Of a stretch of 64,000 nt of DNA, positions 22,800 through 35,044 are shown piece after piece. The first letter of the stretch is position 1; each line of letters begins with the position of its first letter. The translations under genes were made by a program, and so were the position numbers. Source of the DNA: Diabrotica undecimpunctata (Eukaryota; Arthropoda; Insecta; Coleoptera; Chrysomelidae); contig NC_092807.1 of assembly GCF_040954645.1 (NCBI RefSeq), positions 52,791,481-52,855,480 of the forward strand, read 5' to 3'. The notes below the pieces were generated by a model that searched no databases, was not told where the DNA came from, and was given only the letters and a program-made list of their open reading frames with translations.

Positions 22800-24985
22800 A
22801 TTATTTAATTCTTTCGAAGGTTGCCATCCGGCGGTAATCATCCGCAGCTGCATATCACATAATGTATTGCCGAAATATGCAACAGAACAAATACAAGCAG
22901 CAATCGTTCAAGTAAATGCAACGCCATGGAACTTTAACATATCTGCAATGTATAGCCCACCTCGTCACGTAATCTCCACAGATGAACACAAAGCCTTCTT
23001 CCATTTACTTGGCAGCAAATTCGTAGCCGGGGGAGACTGGAATACGAAATACATACACTGGGGCTCAAGACTCACAACAATAAAATGTTTGTTGTTATCT
23101 TCTAAAAGCAATGACCGACAACAACTATGACTCCACACCAACGGAATCCCTACGTACTGGCCGAGCGACCCCAGAAAACTTTCAGATCTGCTGGAATACT
23201 ACATAAGCAAAGGAGTGTGGAGAAACAAATATCTAATAGAATCCAGTTATGATCTCTCATCGGATCATACACCGATTATTATGAGCCTGAGTACCACAGT
23301 TATAAACAACCCACCACCTCGTTGACTCACATCAAAAAACGCCAACTGAGCAGATTTTCAATCCTACCTAGAAGAAAACACCAATCTTAATCTGCAGATC
23401 AAATCTACACATGACATAGATACAGCAGCTTAATACTTTACCACACCTGTGCAAAAAGCGGCATGGCAATCTACACCACGAACTGAACGCAAACCAATAC
23501 ATACTACAAATTTTCCCCTGTACATTCGCCAACTCATTGCTGAAAAACGTCGTGCGAGGAGAACTTGGCAAATATCTAGAAACAACATAGACCTACATTT
23601 ATTCAATAGACTACGTAGGCAACTTGGAGTAGCCATCAAAGCCGCAAACAACGAAACCTTCAAACATTACATTACAAACCTTACAGCAAATGACCAGACG
23701 TTATGGAAGACGACTAAGAAGCTTAAGAAACCATACACAATTGTTCATCCCATCCGTAAACCAAATGGCGAATGGGCCTGTTCCAACAAAGAAAAAGCGA
23801 CCGTCTTTGCTGAACATCTTACAAACGTATTTCAAACAGATCCAGCAGACCCTGATGAAGAAGTCGAAGAACTAATTAGCGCAACATGTCAAATATCCCT
23901 CCCAATTAAAAGTTTTGCTCCTACAGAAGTCAGGCAAGAAATAAACAAACTCAACTCACGAAAGGCCCTAGGTTATGATTTAATCTCGGCACAAGTACTA
24001 AAACAACTTCCTCGCAAAACCATTACTTTGCTAAGTTATATTTAACCGCATGCTAAACTTATCATACTTTCCAAAAATATGAAAATTTGCTGAAGTCATT
24101 CTGATCCTCAAGCCAGGAAAAGAGCCCAATGAAGTAACATCTTATCAACCAATCATCCTACTCCCAACCATAAGCAAAGTTTTTAAAAGATTGCTGCTAC
24201 AAAGGATATACGCAGACCATGAATTCCAAACATTACTTCCAAAACATCAATTTGGTATTCGGGAAAATCACTCCACTACCCAACAATATTATCGAATGAT
24301 AAATGAAATATCAAAAAGTCTTGACGAAAAAAAAAATACTGCAACGCTATATTTCTAGACATCTCACAAGCGTTTGACAAAGGCTGGCACAGAGGTCTGC
24401 TATACAAAGTAAAAATAGCACTATCCAGTTACTATTTCCTCCTACCTAAACCCTACATATCAAATAGATATTTCTTTATAAAATTCAAAGACCAGCAATC
24501 CAACCTCTGCCCTATCTACTCCAGAGTCCCGCAGGGTAGTGTTCTAGGGCCGCTACTTTTCTCACTTTACACAGCCGATATACCAGAGACTAATAATACT
24601 ACAATCGCTTTCTTTCCTGACGATGTAGCAATACTAGCTGTAAATGAAGATTCCTCACAAGCCTCACAAAACCTGCAACATCATCTTAACATACTCAGTG
24701 ATTGGTATACGAAATGAAGAACAAATCAAAACAAAACAACAACAAAAAAAACAAAACAAAATCAACTCAAATAACATTTACCAACTGTCACAACATATGC
24801 CCACCTGTAAGGATGGAAAATGTAAGAATACCAACAGTTACACACGCTAGACACCTTGGTCTCCAACGTCTCACTTGGAAGAAACATATTCAGACCAAAA
24901 GAAGGCAGCTCGACTTAAAATTCCGGCAAATTTATTGGCTTCTTGAACGTAAATCAAAACTTAACATCCAAAACAAAATTCTTCA
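22800..24985 (+). pseudogene. Jockey-clade LINE, endonuclease and RT
   Basis: The EN portion reads YATEQIQAAIVQVNATPWNF, then AMYSPPRHVIS and FVAGGDWNTKYIHWGSR (22840-23130). The linker and RT entry lie at 23449-24045 (ADPDEEVEELISA; EINKLNSRKALGYDLI). RT motifs follow in other frames: FLDISQAFDKGWH near 24355, VPQGSVLGPLLFSLYTADIP near 24525, and FFPDDVAIL near 24615, where Pro replaces the usual Ala of the catalytic box. The thumb stops at [11 protein letters not shown], where a (TA)n array begins at 24991; the expected YGIQLWG region is missing. Several stops and frame changes. Confidence 0.8.
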
Positions 24986-24990
<5 letters not shown>

Positions 24991-25039
<49 letters not shown>

Positions 25040-25050
25040 ATATATATATG

Positions 25051-25113
<63 letters not shown>
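24991..25113. repeat. (TA)n microsatellite, left of the palindrome
   Basis: TA alternation with a few interruptions (ctatatatatatgta, aaat). Confidence 0.95.
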
Positions 25114-25117
<4 letters not shown>

Positions 25118-25837
25118 AAGTTTTATTTTGAGGTTGCAGTCATTAATAGGGCAGGAAAGTAAAACTCTTTGTTCTTTAATCAAGCTTTCGCAAAATTTAT
25201 TTGCTTCTTCAGGATATGCTAAAATATTGTATCAGTAAATACAACGAAATTAGAACTAAATAGCATTGTATAAAACTAGTAAAAAAACTTACAACATGAG
25301 GTTAATCCATTAAATTTTCAAATTTGCAAAACATTAAAACTTAACTTATTTTAAAAATTATACAGTTATGTAAGTACAATATTCCAATTTAATTTAATTT
25401 TGTAAAAATTCATTTTGACATTGATTGTTTGATTTATGTCAGAAAGACACTCGTTTCTGTTTATTATAATAATAACAAAAAATATAATAAACAGAAACGA
25501 GTGTCTTTCTGACATAAATCAAACAATCAATGTCAAAATGAATTTTTACAAAATTAAATTAAATTGGAATATTGTACTTACATAACTGTATAATTTTTAA
25601 AATAAGTTAAGTTTTAATGTCTTGCAAATTTGAAAATTTAATGGATTAACCTCATGTTGTAAGTTTTTTTACTAGTTTTATACAATGCTATTTAGTTCTA
25701 ATTTCGTTGTATTTACTGATACCATATTTTAGCATATCCTGAAGAAGCAAATAAATTTTGCGAAAGCTTGATTAAAGAACAAAGAGTTTTACTTTCCTGC
25801 CCTATTAATGACTGCAACCTCAAAATAAAACTTTATT
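25114..25837. repeat. Large near-perfect palindrome (two ~355-bp arms)
   Basis: The left arm 25114-25468 is the reverse complement of 25483-25837, with a 14-bp spacer rich in A. I noticed only two mismatches (near 25229 and 25332) and no net indel. Each arm carries the CTGAAGA-stem-GAAAGCTTG motif (25739-25765 on plus; mirrored at 25186-25212 on minus) and an AATAAA-containing outer end. (TA)n arrays flank both sides. It may be a foldback or Penelope-like inverted insertion, or an assembly artefact. Confidence 0.9.
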
Positions 25838-25867
25838 TTACATAACGTCAGTCAATAATACCTAACT

Positions 25868-27175
<1,308 letters not shown>

Positions 27176-27605
27176 TCTTCTTCTTCTTAGGGTGCCTGTC
27201 CGTTTCGAACGTTGGCGATCATCCTGGCTATGATAACTTTGTTGGTTGCCATACGAAATAGCTGTGTTAAGGTCTTTCTATACCATGCTCTCAAGTTAGC
27301 AACCCAGGATATTCTTCTTCATCCTGGGGCCCTTTTTCCTTCAATTTTACCTTGCAAAATGCATTAAAGTAGCTCGTATCTGCATTGATTTCTCATTATA
27401 TGTCCCAAGTACTGCAGCTTACGGCTCTTCACGATATTGATCCAATCCGCAGTTGGGTTCATCCTCCGCAGTACTTCTTCATTGGTGACTTTGTCTGTCC
27501 ATGGTATCTTCAGGATCCTTCTGTATGACCATAGCTCAAAAGCCTGAAGTTTTGATAAAGTTTCCGCCTTCAATGTCCACGTTTCTACTCCGTACAGAAG
27601 CACTG
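27176..27605 (-). pseudogene. LINE C-terminal fragment, minus strand
   Basis: The minus frame shows LLYGVETWTLKAETLSKLQA, then RRILKIPWTDKVTNEEVLRR and RKLQYLGHIMRN, and after a stop GKRAPG and SWVANLRAWY, ending in the GAAGAAGAA tail at 27176. It is 5'-truncated within the RT thumb, at the edge of the foldback repeat that follows. Confidence 0.8.
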
Positions 27606-27611
27606 GGTATT

Positions 27612-27808
27612 GGCCCACGATTCTCCCAGTGCCACAGAGAAAACTGGCACAAAGCAATCCCTGCATATCTGTCCAATGGGCCGAATTTTTCGATTACGTG
27701 ACCTTATCATTGGCCATTTATGTCACGTGGTCGATAAACTTGGCAAATTAAAAAGAGATTCAGGGACTGTTTTGCGTCAGTTTTCTCTGGCACACTGGGA
27801 GAACGGGC
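27612..27808. repeat. Foldback (MITE-like) element
   Basis: An imperfect inverted repeat with ~90-bp arms: the left begins TTCTCCCAGTG and CAGAGAAAACTG; the right ends CAGTTTTCTCTG and CACTGGGAGAAC. The centre is near 27710 (GTGACC...GTCACG). It lies between a LINE fragment and the transposon starting at 27845. TSD unclear. Confidence 0.6.
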
Positions 27809-27844
27809 TGGTATTACAAAGATCAATCTATCAATGTATTATAT

Positions 27845-30782
27845 CGTCGGTATACTGCGAAAACCAGGTAAATGTCGGAATACCGAAATCGAGAAAAAGT
27901 TTAGTTTTATATTGTGAATTAAGCAGTCAGCTTGTTTTTGATATTAGGTATTCTAGTGAAAGATGCATATATCTGAAATGATATTCTATCATTAGTTTGA
28001 AAAAGTTGAGACACCTATCTGACTAATCCTAAATTTAAGTTGGAAATGCTATCACTTACCTGGTTTTACCTGTAAATTTAAATAAATCAATTACTCTTCA
28101 AATAACATATTTAACACAAATATAATAAACCAAGTATAATATTGTCCAGTTTTGTGATCGAGATATGAGGCTTTTACTAGGTAATAGCAATGTTTTAAGG
28201 TATTAGTCGATATTAAGGACATTTAACTGGTTTTCCCTGAAAATTTTATTAACAGCTGTGTGTAGTTATAGTTATTATTTATATGAATGACAGGCAGTTT
28301 TATAGAAAAAATCAAATTTATTTCGAATATAATAATAACAATATTATTATTATGAGGCTTCCTCGTCCGATTCGTCACTGAAAGCAGGCTCTGGCAAGAT
28401 GTCTGTTACATCATTTCCCATTTTCAAATTACGATACCACCCGTGATATTCCTCCGGTATCACTCCCTTATCACATAGCTGTACCAAATCTCTCTTTTTT
28501 GCTATGCTAATTGGCAAATGTGCATCATAAAGTCGCTTAAGTTCTTCAAGATTGCTTGAATTAGTTGATAACTTGGCGTGCTTTTTTCTTGTTGACTGCC
28601 GTGCAGTATTAGTAAGGAAATAATTGAAGCTTGTTGATATGTCATAATTAAAATCCTGAGATCCTGTTTGTCTCTTCTTTCACCAATCTCATTCTTTTTA
28701 TCTTCAACCACATTATTTTTTCGCCGTTTTGGTCTTTTGTACGGTTTTTAATTAAAGTGTGTGATAAGTTTTTTAAATTATAAAAGTAGTAGTATTTAAA
28801 TTCTTTACATTTGTATGGTTCTATACATACTTTTTTATCATCAACCTTGATATTTTTATTTCCTCTTGCATTTTGAAAAACAGACAAGTAATCTGGCATC
28901 CCATAGATAGATCTGTGTTTTTTAGCGGTTTCGTTACTACTCTGCGTAGAGTCAACTTCCATATAGGAATGTCCAGGCTCTAAAAATTTGCGTTCAATAA
29001 TATTTAAACGGATTCTGTCCTCTGCAGTTATCAGAAAATAAACTTATTTTACTTACATATTCTGGAACACATTTTGATAAGTAGTGGAGTATAATGCTTT
29101 CTATTTCAGAACTTCCTTGTCTACCGTTATTTTCTTATCATTTTGTTTTTTAAGATTACATACTTCTTTTCTTTTCTTATGTTCTCTGTAACTGTCTTCT
29201 AAATCCGATTTGTCAGTTGGCTTAGGCCTATCATATTTATTACAAACTAAACATTGATCTTTTTTAGCAACAAAAAAGCTTAAATTATAGTCGTTAGAAA
29301 ATATTCTTCGATATGTAATTTCGCTAACACCTTCCAGTTTCTTCTGCTCATAGTCATTTATAAAAAGTTGGTACATTTTTCTTATACTTAAATATTTGTC
29401 CAAATATCTACGCTTTAAACTTTGGCGAATATAATGTGGGCCCATGGTTGGAAAAGATTCAATATGAGCCTTCACGATTTTTCGAGTTTTACTGCTTGTT
29501 TTATTTGGCGGTGTATGCTTGCCTCTTTTATCAGTATCTGCATAACAGCCTTGAATACCAGTTTTTCTTACAACATCTTGTATTAACGACGCTGATATAC
29601 AAAGTGTCTTACAAAGAAATTTCTCACATACCTGTATGTCTTGACCATTCAAAGAAAAGTAACACTTTTTGGAAAATGCACGTGGTTTTTTAAACTTCAA
29701 CGAACTGCAACGACTCTCTTTGGTGGCTCCGTTTTAATACGTGCAATAAGAAAATGTTTCTGGCCTATATATTCTAACTTTCAATAATCACGACATAGTC
29801 TTTGTCTGTAATCTTCGCTGAAATAACTGGCACATTTGTAAAAGCACTCTGAACAATTAACTGGTTTTGGCATTGCTGGTCTATGGTCTTTTTTTTATCT
29901 TATAAGGCAAACCCTCAGCACGCCTCCTTTTTGCGACATTTATTACCCAATCTTTGGGGTTAGCTTTTCTCCAACGTTTTAGTGGACGTACGTCTTTCCA
30001 TACTTTGTCAAGAAGTAGATTTAATATCCAACTAGCTATTTCAGTTGACACTAAATTGTTCGTGGGTGCACCTATTTCAGTATCTTTTTTCTCATCATTT
30101 AGGCTATCAAAGTGTGTAAATCATATAGACTTCCTAGAGAGAGCGATCCCTCTTCACTTGGCTGATATGTGGGGTCTACATCTGAAAAGTCACTATCAAA
30201 AATGGATTCCATCATTGAGACTATATTGTTCTCAGAATCATCAAGAATTGAACTGCTGTCTTCAGTTATTCTATCTGTGTATGTGTTATAAAGATCATTT
30301 ATGGGTTTAGCTTAGTAACCATTTCTAAATTTTAACTCAACCCGTTTTCAGGTAGAATGAAGTAAGTGTACTTAAAGGTTTGTACTAATTGATATGAAAG
30401 AGAAATTTTAATAAATCATACACGTAAAATGTATTAAAGACACTTATCACCTTTTTACTGAATATGGTTTGCAGTAGTAGAAATATATTGTTGTCCGGCA
30501 TAATAATATATGTGGGCTTACTTTGTTTTACATGCAACAGAACTTTAATTTTATGGAAGTAAGTAGCGATATATTGTTTTATTTGAAAATGAAAAGTTGG
30601 TTAGGTGTAACTTATTTGTTTATTACACAAATTATCTTCTGAATGGATAGTCGTATCATTTATTGGGTTTTACCTGTATGAAGAGCGGAAAAAGCTGAGA
30701 ATTTTGGTATACTTAACTCAATATTTTAAAATTTGTCATTTACCTGGTTTTCGTGTAGATTTTTTCGTGTAGTATACCGACG
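27845..30782 (-). mobile_element. DNA transposon with TIRs and 4-bp TSD (copy K1)
   Basis: The left end starts CGTCGGTATACTGCGAAAAC and the right end is its reverse complement. They match over CGTCGGTATACT and, after a 14-bp indel, CGAAAACCAGGTAAATG. ATAT flanks both sides (27841-27844 and 30783-30786) as a 4-bp TSD. Several copies of an ACCTGGTTTTACCTG-like motif sit near both ends (28060, 28220, 30335, 30660, 30740), probably transposase-binding sites. Length 2938 bp. A 4-bp TSD suits the Sola superfamily, but I cannot assign it from sequence alone. Confidence 0.8.
28350..30300 (-). pseudogene. Transposase of unnamed insect/cnidarian family (broken)
   Basis: In order on the minus strand: an acidic N-terminus (SSSILDDSENN), KRWRKANPKDWVINVAKRRR, a Cys motif (CSECFYKC), GQDIQVCEKFLCKTLCIS, the DKRGKHTPPNK turn, IESFPTMGPHYIRQSLKRRY, and KKDQCLVCNKYDRP. 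Then LFSDNCRGQN, likely the second catalytic Asp, and MEVDSTQSS with a C-terminal tail ILPEPAFSDESDEEAS. About 75 residues that should contain the first catalytic Asp (FDLQ block, present in the neighbour copy near 31780) are missing at a junction near 29100. Stops and frame changes occur near 30110, 29900 and 29700. I know this pattern from unnamed proteins with a DUF7869-like region; this is recall, not a search. Confidence 0.6.
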
Positions 30783-30899
30783 ATATGTCTATGGTTTACA
30801 ATTTAAAAACAGTAAGACAATAAAAAAATTATCTCTAACAGAGAAAAATATGAAGTGTTTTTATATGTTAATAGTACTGAAGAACATGTGACTGTTGAA

Positions 30900-33800
30900 A
30901 GTAAGTATAATATTAAAATTAAGTCGTTCTTAAGAAATTGAGGTTATATTTTTTTTCCGTATTATTTATTTTTATAGGGCACCACGTTTAAGTAGAAATT
31001 TGATAATAAACATGTATTTATACTAGAAACAAAACCTAAACAGGAGTAAAAAGAAGTTTTTTATGCCATCCAACAGCAAAAACAAAATAAAACCAGCCAT
31101 AAACCCAAAAGTTGTGAGTTGTAAAAATTGCAAGATTAAGTGCAGTTCGAAATTTACTGAAGAGGACAGAATTTCTATTTCTTCAAATTATTGAAAACTA
31201 TTTATTTTTTAGGAAATTATTTACGCCAAAGGACTTTATTTTATTATGTATTAAAATTTACTTGCAAAAGTTCACAGAATTCGCACCGGCACAGGTACTA
31301 GAAAATAATGTAGCCACAAATACCATTTTAAGAAAAGGACAGAAATTATTAAGTTAGCAAAAAATTTTACTTAAAAACTCTTAAAAATGGGTTATTTAAT
31401 ATGAAGGATAAAAGAGAAAAGCAGACAAGAAATACATTGAGAGCTTTCCGACTATGGAATCACACTTCGAAAAAGTTTAAATAGATTATATTTGGATCCC
31501 AATCTGTCCATCAGTAAAATGTAAGAGCTTTATACGGAACAGTCCAAAAGTCTAGATGAAGTTTATGTTACTGAACTCTGTTATCGTAGAATTTTTGTAA
31601 AACATTATAATATGTGAGTTTTTAATCGCAAAAAAGACCATTGTGAAATTTGCAACTAGTGCAAGGAGAAAACTATTAAAAAAGAAGATTATAAGCAGGA
31701 CCTACAAAGAAGGGACGAAGAAGCCAAGGCAAAAAGTCTAACAAACTTCGGGTAGCTGAAGAAAAACATTTTTAAGTGCTTCGTTTGATTTACAAAGTAT
31801 ATTGTAAATACTATCCTCAGGTGTCCTACAAATGTATTATTCTCTTAAATTTTGTGATTACAACTTTACAATCTATAAAGCGACACCTACAAATAATGCA
31901 CACTATTATGCATGAGCAAGTGTTTAATCAAGTGGATAAAACCTTCGTCAAGGGGCATCACATAGATCAGTTTATATTTTGAAACCTATAGCGGCCAAAA
32001 CCGCTATCAGTTTATTGCCGTATTATTTTTGTATGTTGTAACACATACCCACATTGAAATTTTTGCAGCATAATTTTATGAAGTATTTACATTTGTAATG
32101 TAATTTGTACATGAGTACATGGATGTCATCTTAAAGCTCTTTAATAAAATTTATCAGTCGGGCGACATACCCAATGAATGGTTGACCTCAACGTTTATTT
32201 GTGTCCCAAAAAGAAAAATGTTAGAGAATGCACCGACCATACCACCATAAGCCTGATGTCTCACACACTTAAAATGTTTTTAAAGATCAACGTAGGTACC
32301 CGTAAAGCTCTCTTTGCATTTAAAGTACTAATCCAGAGATGCTTGGATGTGACCAAGGTATATACGTCTGTTTCATAGATTACAACAAGGCTTTCGATAA
32401 AGTCCGCCACAAAGAGTTAATGGACGTCCTCAAAGCAAAACAATTACAATATAATGACCTTTCGAATTAAAGCAAATCTATATTATTAACAGCAGGCACA
32501 CAAACGCATTAATAAACACACATCAGAAATGTTCGAAATTTAAAGCGAAGTGCGACAGGGGTGTGTATTGTCACCACTACTATTCAATGTATACTCTGAA
32601 GAAATTATGAAAAGAGCTATTGAGGGAGAAATAGCAGGAATAAAGGTCAATGGAACACCAATTAACAACATTAGATATGACGACGATACTTTTATAATAG
32701 CAGACAACCTCCAAGACCTCCAACAGCTAATGAACAAGATAGTTGAGTACGGAGAAGAATATGTATTATCAATAAACATCAAGAATACTATATTTATGAG
32801 GATATAAAAACCCAAAAATAATTATGAAAGCCTGACAATTAACGGTAAAACTTTAGAACAAGTTGGAAATTACAGTTATCTTGGCGCAATAATTAACCAC
32901 ACAAATGATTACTCCAAAGAAACCAAAGTTCGAATAGAAAAAGCATGAACAAACTTTAATAAAACGAGAAAGGTACTTTGTGCAAGAGAACTGAAATTAG
33001 ACATGAGATTTAGGCTTGCAAGGTGTTATATTTTCTCGACTCTGCTTTAAGGGATAGAAGCATGGACACTTAAAGCGTCGACTACTAAAAAGTTGGAATC
33101 ATTTGAACTCTGGGTGTATAGAAGAACGCTGAAGATATCATGGACCGAGCATGTAACAAACAACGAAGTCATAAGAAAAGTCAACAAAAGAATGGAAATA
33201 TTGGAAACCATCAGGACACGAAAGCTATAATACCTGGGGCATGTTATGCGTAATGAAAGATATAACATACTTTAATTAATTATACAATGAAAAATCCTGG
33301 CAAGAAAAGTGTAGGAAAGAGAAGAATCTCATGGTTGCGTAACTTTAGGGAATGGTACGGATGCACATCAATCGAACTATTCAGAGCGGCAGCATCTAAG
33401 ATCAGAATACCCATGATAATTGCCAACCTCCGTCGTGGAGATGGCACGTAAAGAAGAAGAAGACATGGAGGTAGATTCAGTGCACAGTGCTATTAATTCT
33501 GCCAGGAAAAATGTTGCCACTTTTACTATAAACAATCTGTTTAATATCTTCAAGTTAGTTTAAGTCCGTTCTACAAGACGAAATAAAAAGAGCGGTGCCT
33601 ACAGAGTTAAAGAATTACGGTATACGGAATAAAAATGGAAACAAAGTATCGTTGTAAAATTAAAAGTAATGGGTTACGAGAAAAGTAAACCTGGCTTTAT
33701 TCTTTATAATTTCAATTATAGTGATTCTAACTCTAAGACTCCTAGAGTATGTGGCAAGGGCAGATCAGCTGTGATTCCTAAAAACATTCCAATGTTATAC

Positions 33801-34298
33801 AAAGAGCTTTTGTCTATACCAGCGAAAAAGAAAAACATCCTCCTTAAATGGTGTAGAAACAAAATTATTCCGTCAGAAGAGTTCCACGAGCGGTATAAAT
33901 CGGTTCCAGTAGACAAGAAAAAAAAAGGTTCTCATACCGGAACCACCTTCTAAAAGCGACGACACAGAAACTGATTAGATTTTAATTTTTGTATGTACTG
34001 ACCATAGTTAATAAATATCAGTTCTTAATAAGCTGTCGATTATACTGACCAACTCAAATTTCTAATTTTTTTTGATAACAAAACTGACCAAATACAATTT
34101 TTTGAATACAATTTACAATTATTTAGAGTCTACAATATGTGAATATTTTGGTTAAAAACTAACGTTTTCAAGAAAAAGGAGATTAAAATTTTAATCATAG
34201 AAATCTAATATCTGATTTTATAAAAAACTTTTATGTTAAAATTTAGTTTCTCGAAAACAGTAATTTTTGACATGGTCACTTTTTGCAGTATGACGACG
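30900..34298 (+). pseudogene. Second copy (K2) of the same transposase family, inverted, split by a LINE
   Basis: The plus strand carries the family's blocks in order: CKNCKIKCSSKFTEEDR near 31120, IESFPTMESH near 31440, DPNLSISKMYELYTEQ near 31500, KKDHCEICN near 31640, FDLQSIL near 31785 (the block missing in K1), and YSGQNRYQFIAVLFLYVV near 31987. After the LINE insert (32124-33462) the MEVDSVHSAI block resumes at 33466, followed by a long tail ending at 33953. The right end reads GCAGTATGACGACG, like the K1 terminal repeat, and is followed by ATAT (34299-34302). A short intron-like gap (GTAAGT 30901 to TATAG 30977) is possible. The left end is not found. Confidence 0.65.
32124..33462 (+). 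mobile_element. 5'-truncated LINE nested in K2, with TSD
   Basis: It contains the RT linker (GDIPNEWLTSTFICVPK), motif A (YNKAFDKV in shifted frame near 32385), RQGCVLSPLLFNVYSEE, the catalytic RYDDDTFIIADN (Ala replaced by Asp, 32670-32705), thumb ESFELWVYRRTLKISWTEH, and the terminal SWLRNFREWYGCTS with RRGDGT and an (AAG)n tail. ACATGGA occurs at 32117-32123 and 33463-33469. The transposase frame ends and resumes exactly at these points, so the nesting is well supported. Confidence 0.85.
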
Positions 34299-34302
34299 AT
34301 AT

Positions 34303-35044
34303 AGGAAAGAATTGACGTTGTATATATAAACATTATTTTTATTTATTGTAAAGGTATATTTACGAAATATATGTCATTCATTGGAGATTTTGTTAAATGA
34401 AAGTGATTTAATATGCCTCACTGAATAGAACTGATACGGGTATGTATAATATCCAAGGCGGTTTTATATGAAAGGATTATTGAGTGAAGCCACCTATTTT
34501 AGCATATGGTGGCTAATAACTAGAATTGTAAGGTTGTAAGTTCATAGGACACAAACGAATAAAAACATAGAAACCAGTCACACACACACATATTAAGACA
34601 TTACACATACTGAAATAGTTTATAAACTTGCACTATAATAGAAAACTTTTGTGTGATTGGGGGAAGAGACTTTTTAATAAAACATTTGACACTGCTTTTT
34701 ATCTTGCTTGTGTTGTCAGAGTGGACCAATCAGAGCGAGGACAATAAGACCAATAATGTTAACGAACAAGACCTATTTTGGCTGAGTAGCTTATTTTAAC
34801 GAAACTTTGTGTTTTACTTTCCCACCTATTCCAAATTATCTTCCAAAAACAAATTCTCGATACTTAGAAGTTTGCTAGAGAAAAATATAAATTCTCACGA
34901 CTTTGAAAATATCTCGCAAATAACAAGTGAAGGAATTCAGAGGAACTTCTGGAAACAAAGAAAAGTCTGAAACGGAGAACTTTCACCTTATTCTTCTCAA
35001 AAATAGGACATTAAAGCCTAATTAGATCTTTAGCTTGTTGGTCT
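34303..35044. other. No feature recognised
   Basis: AT-rich DNA between K2 and the next LINE. A short (CA)n run lies near 34585. Confidence 0.4.
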
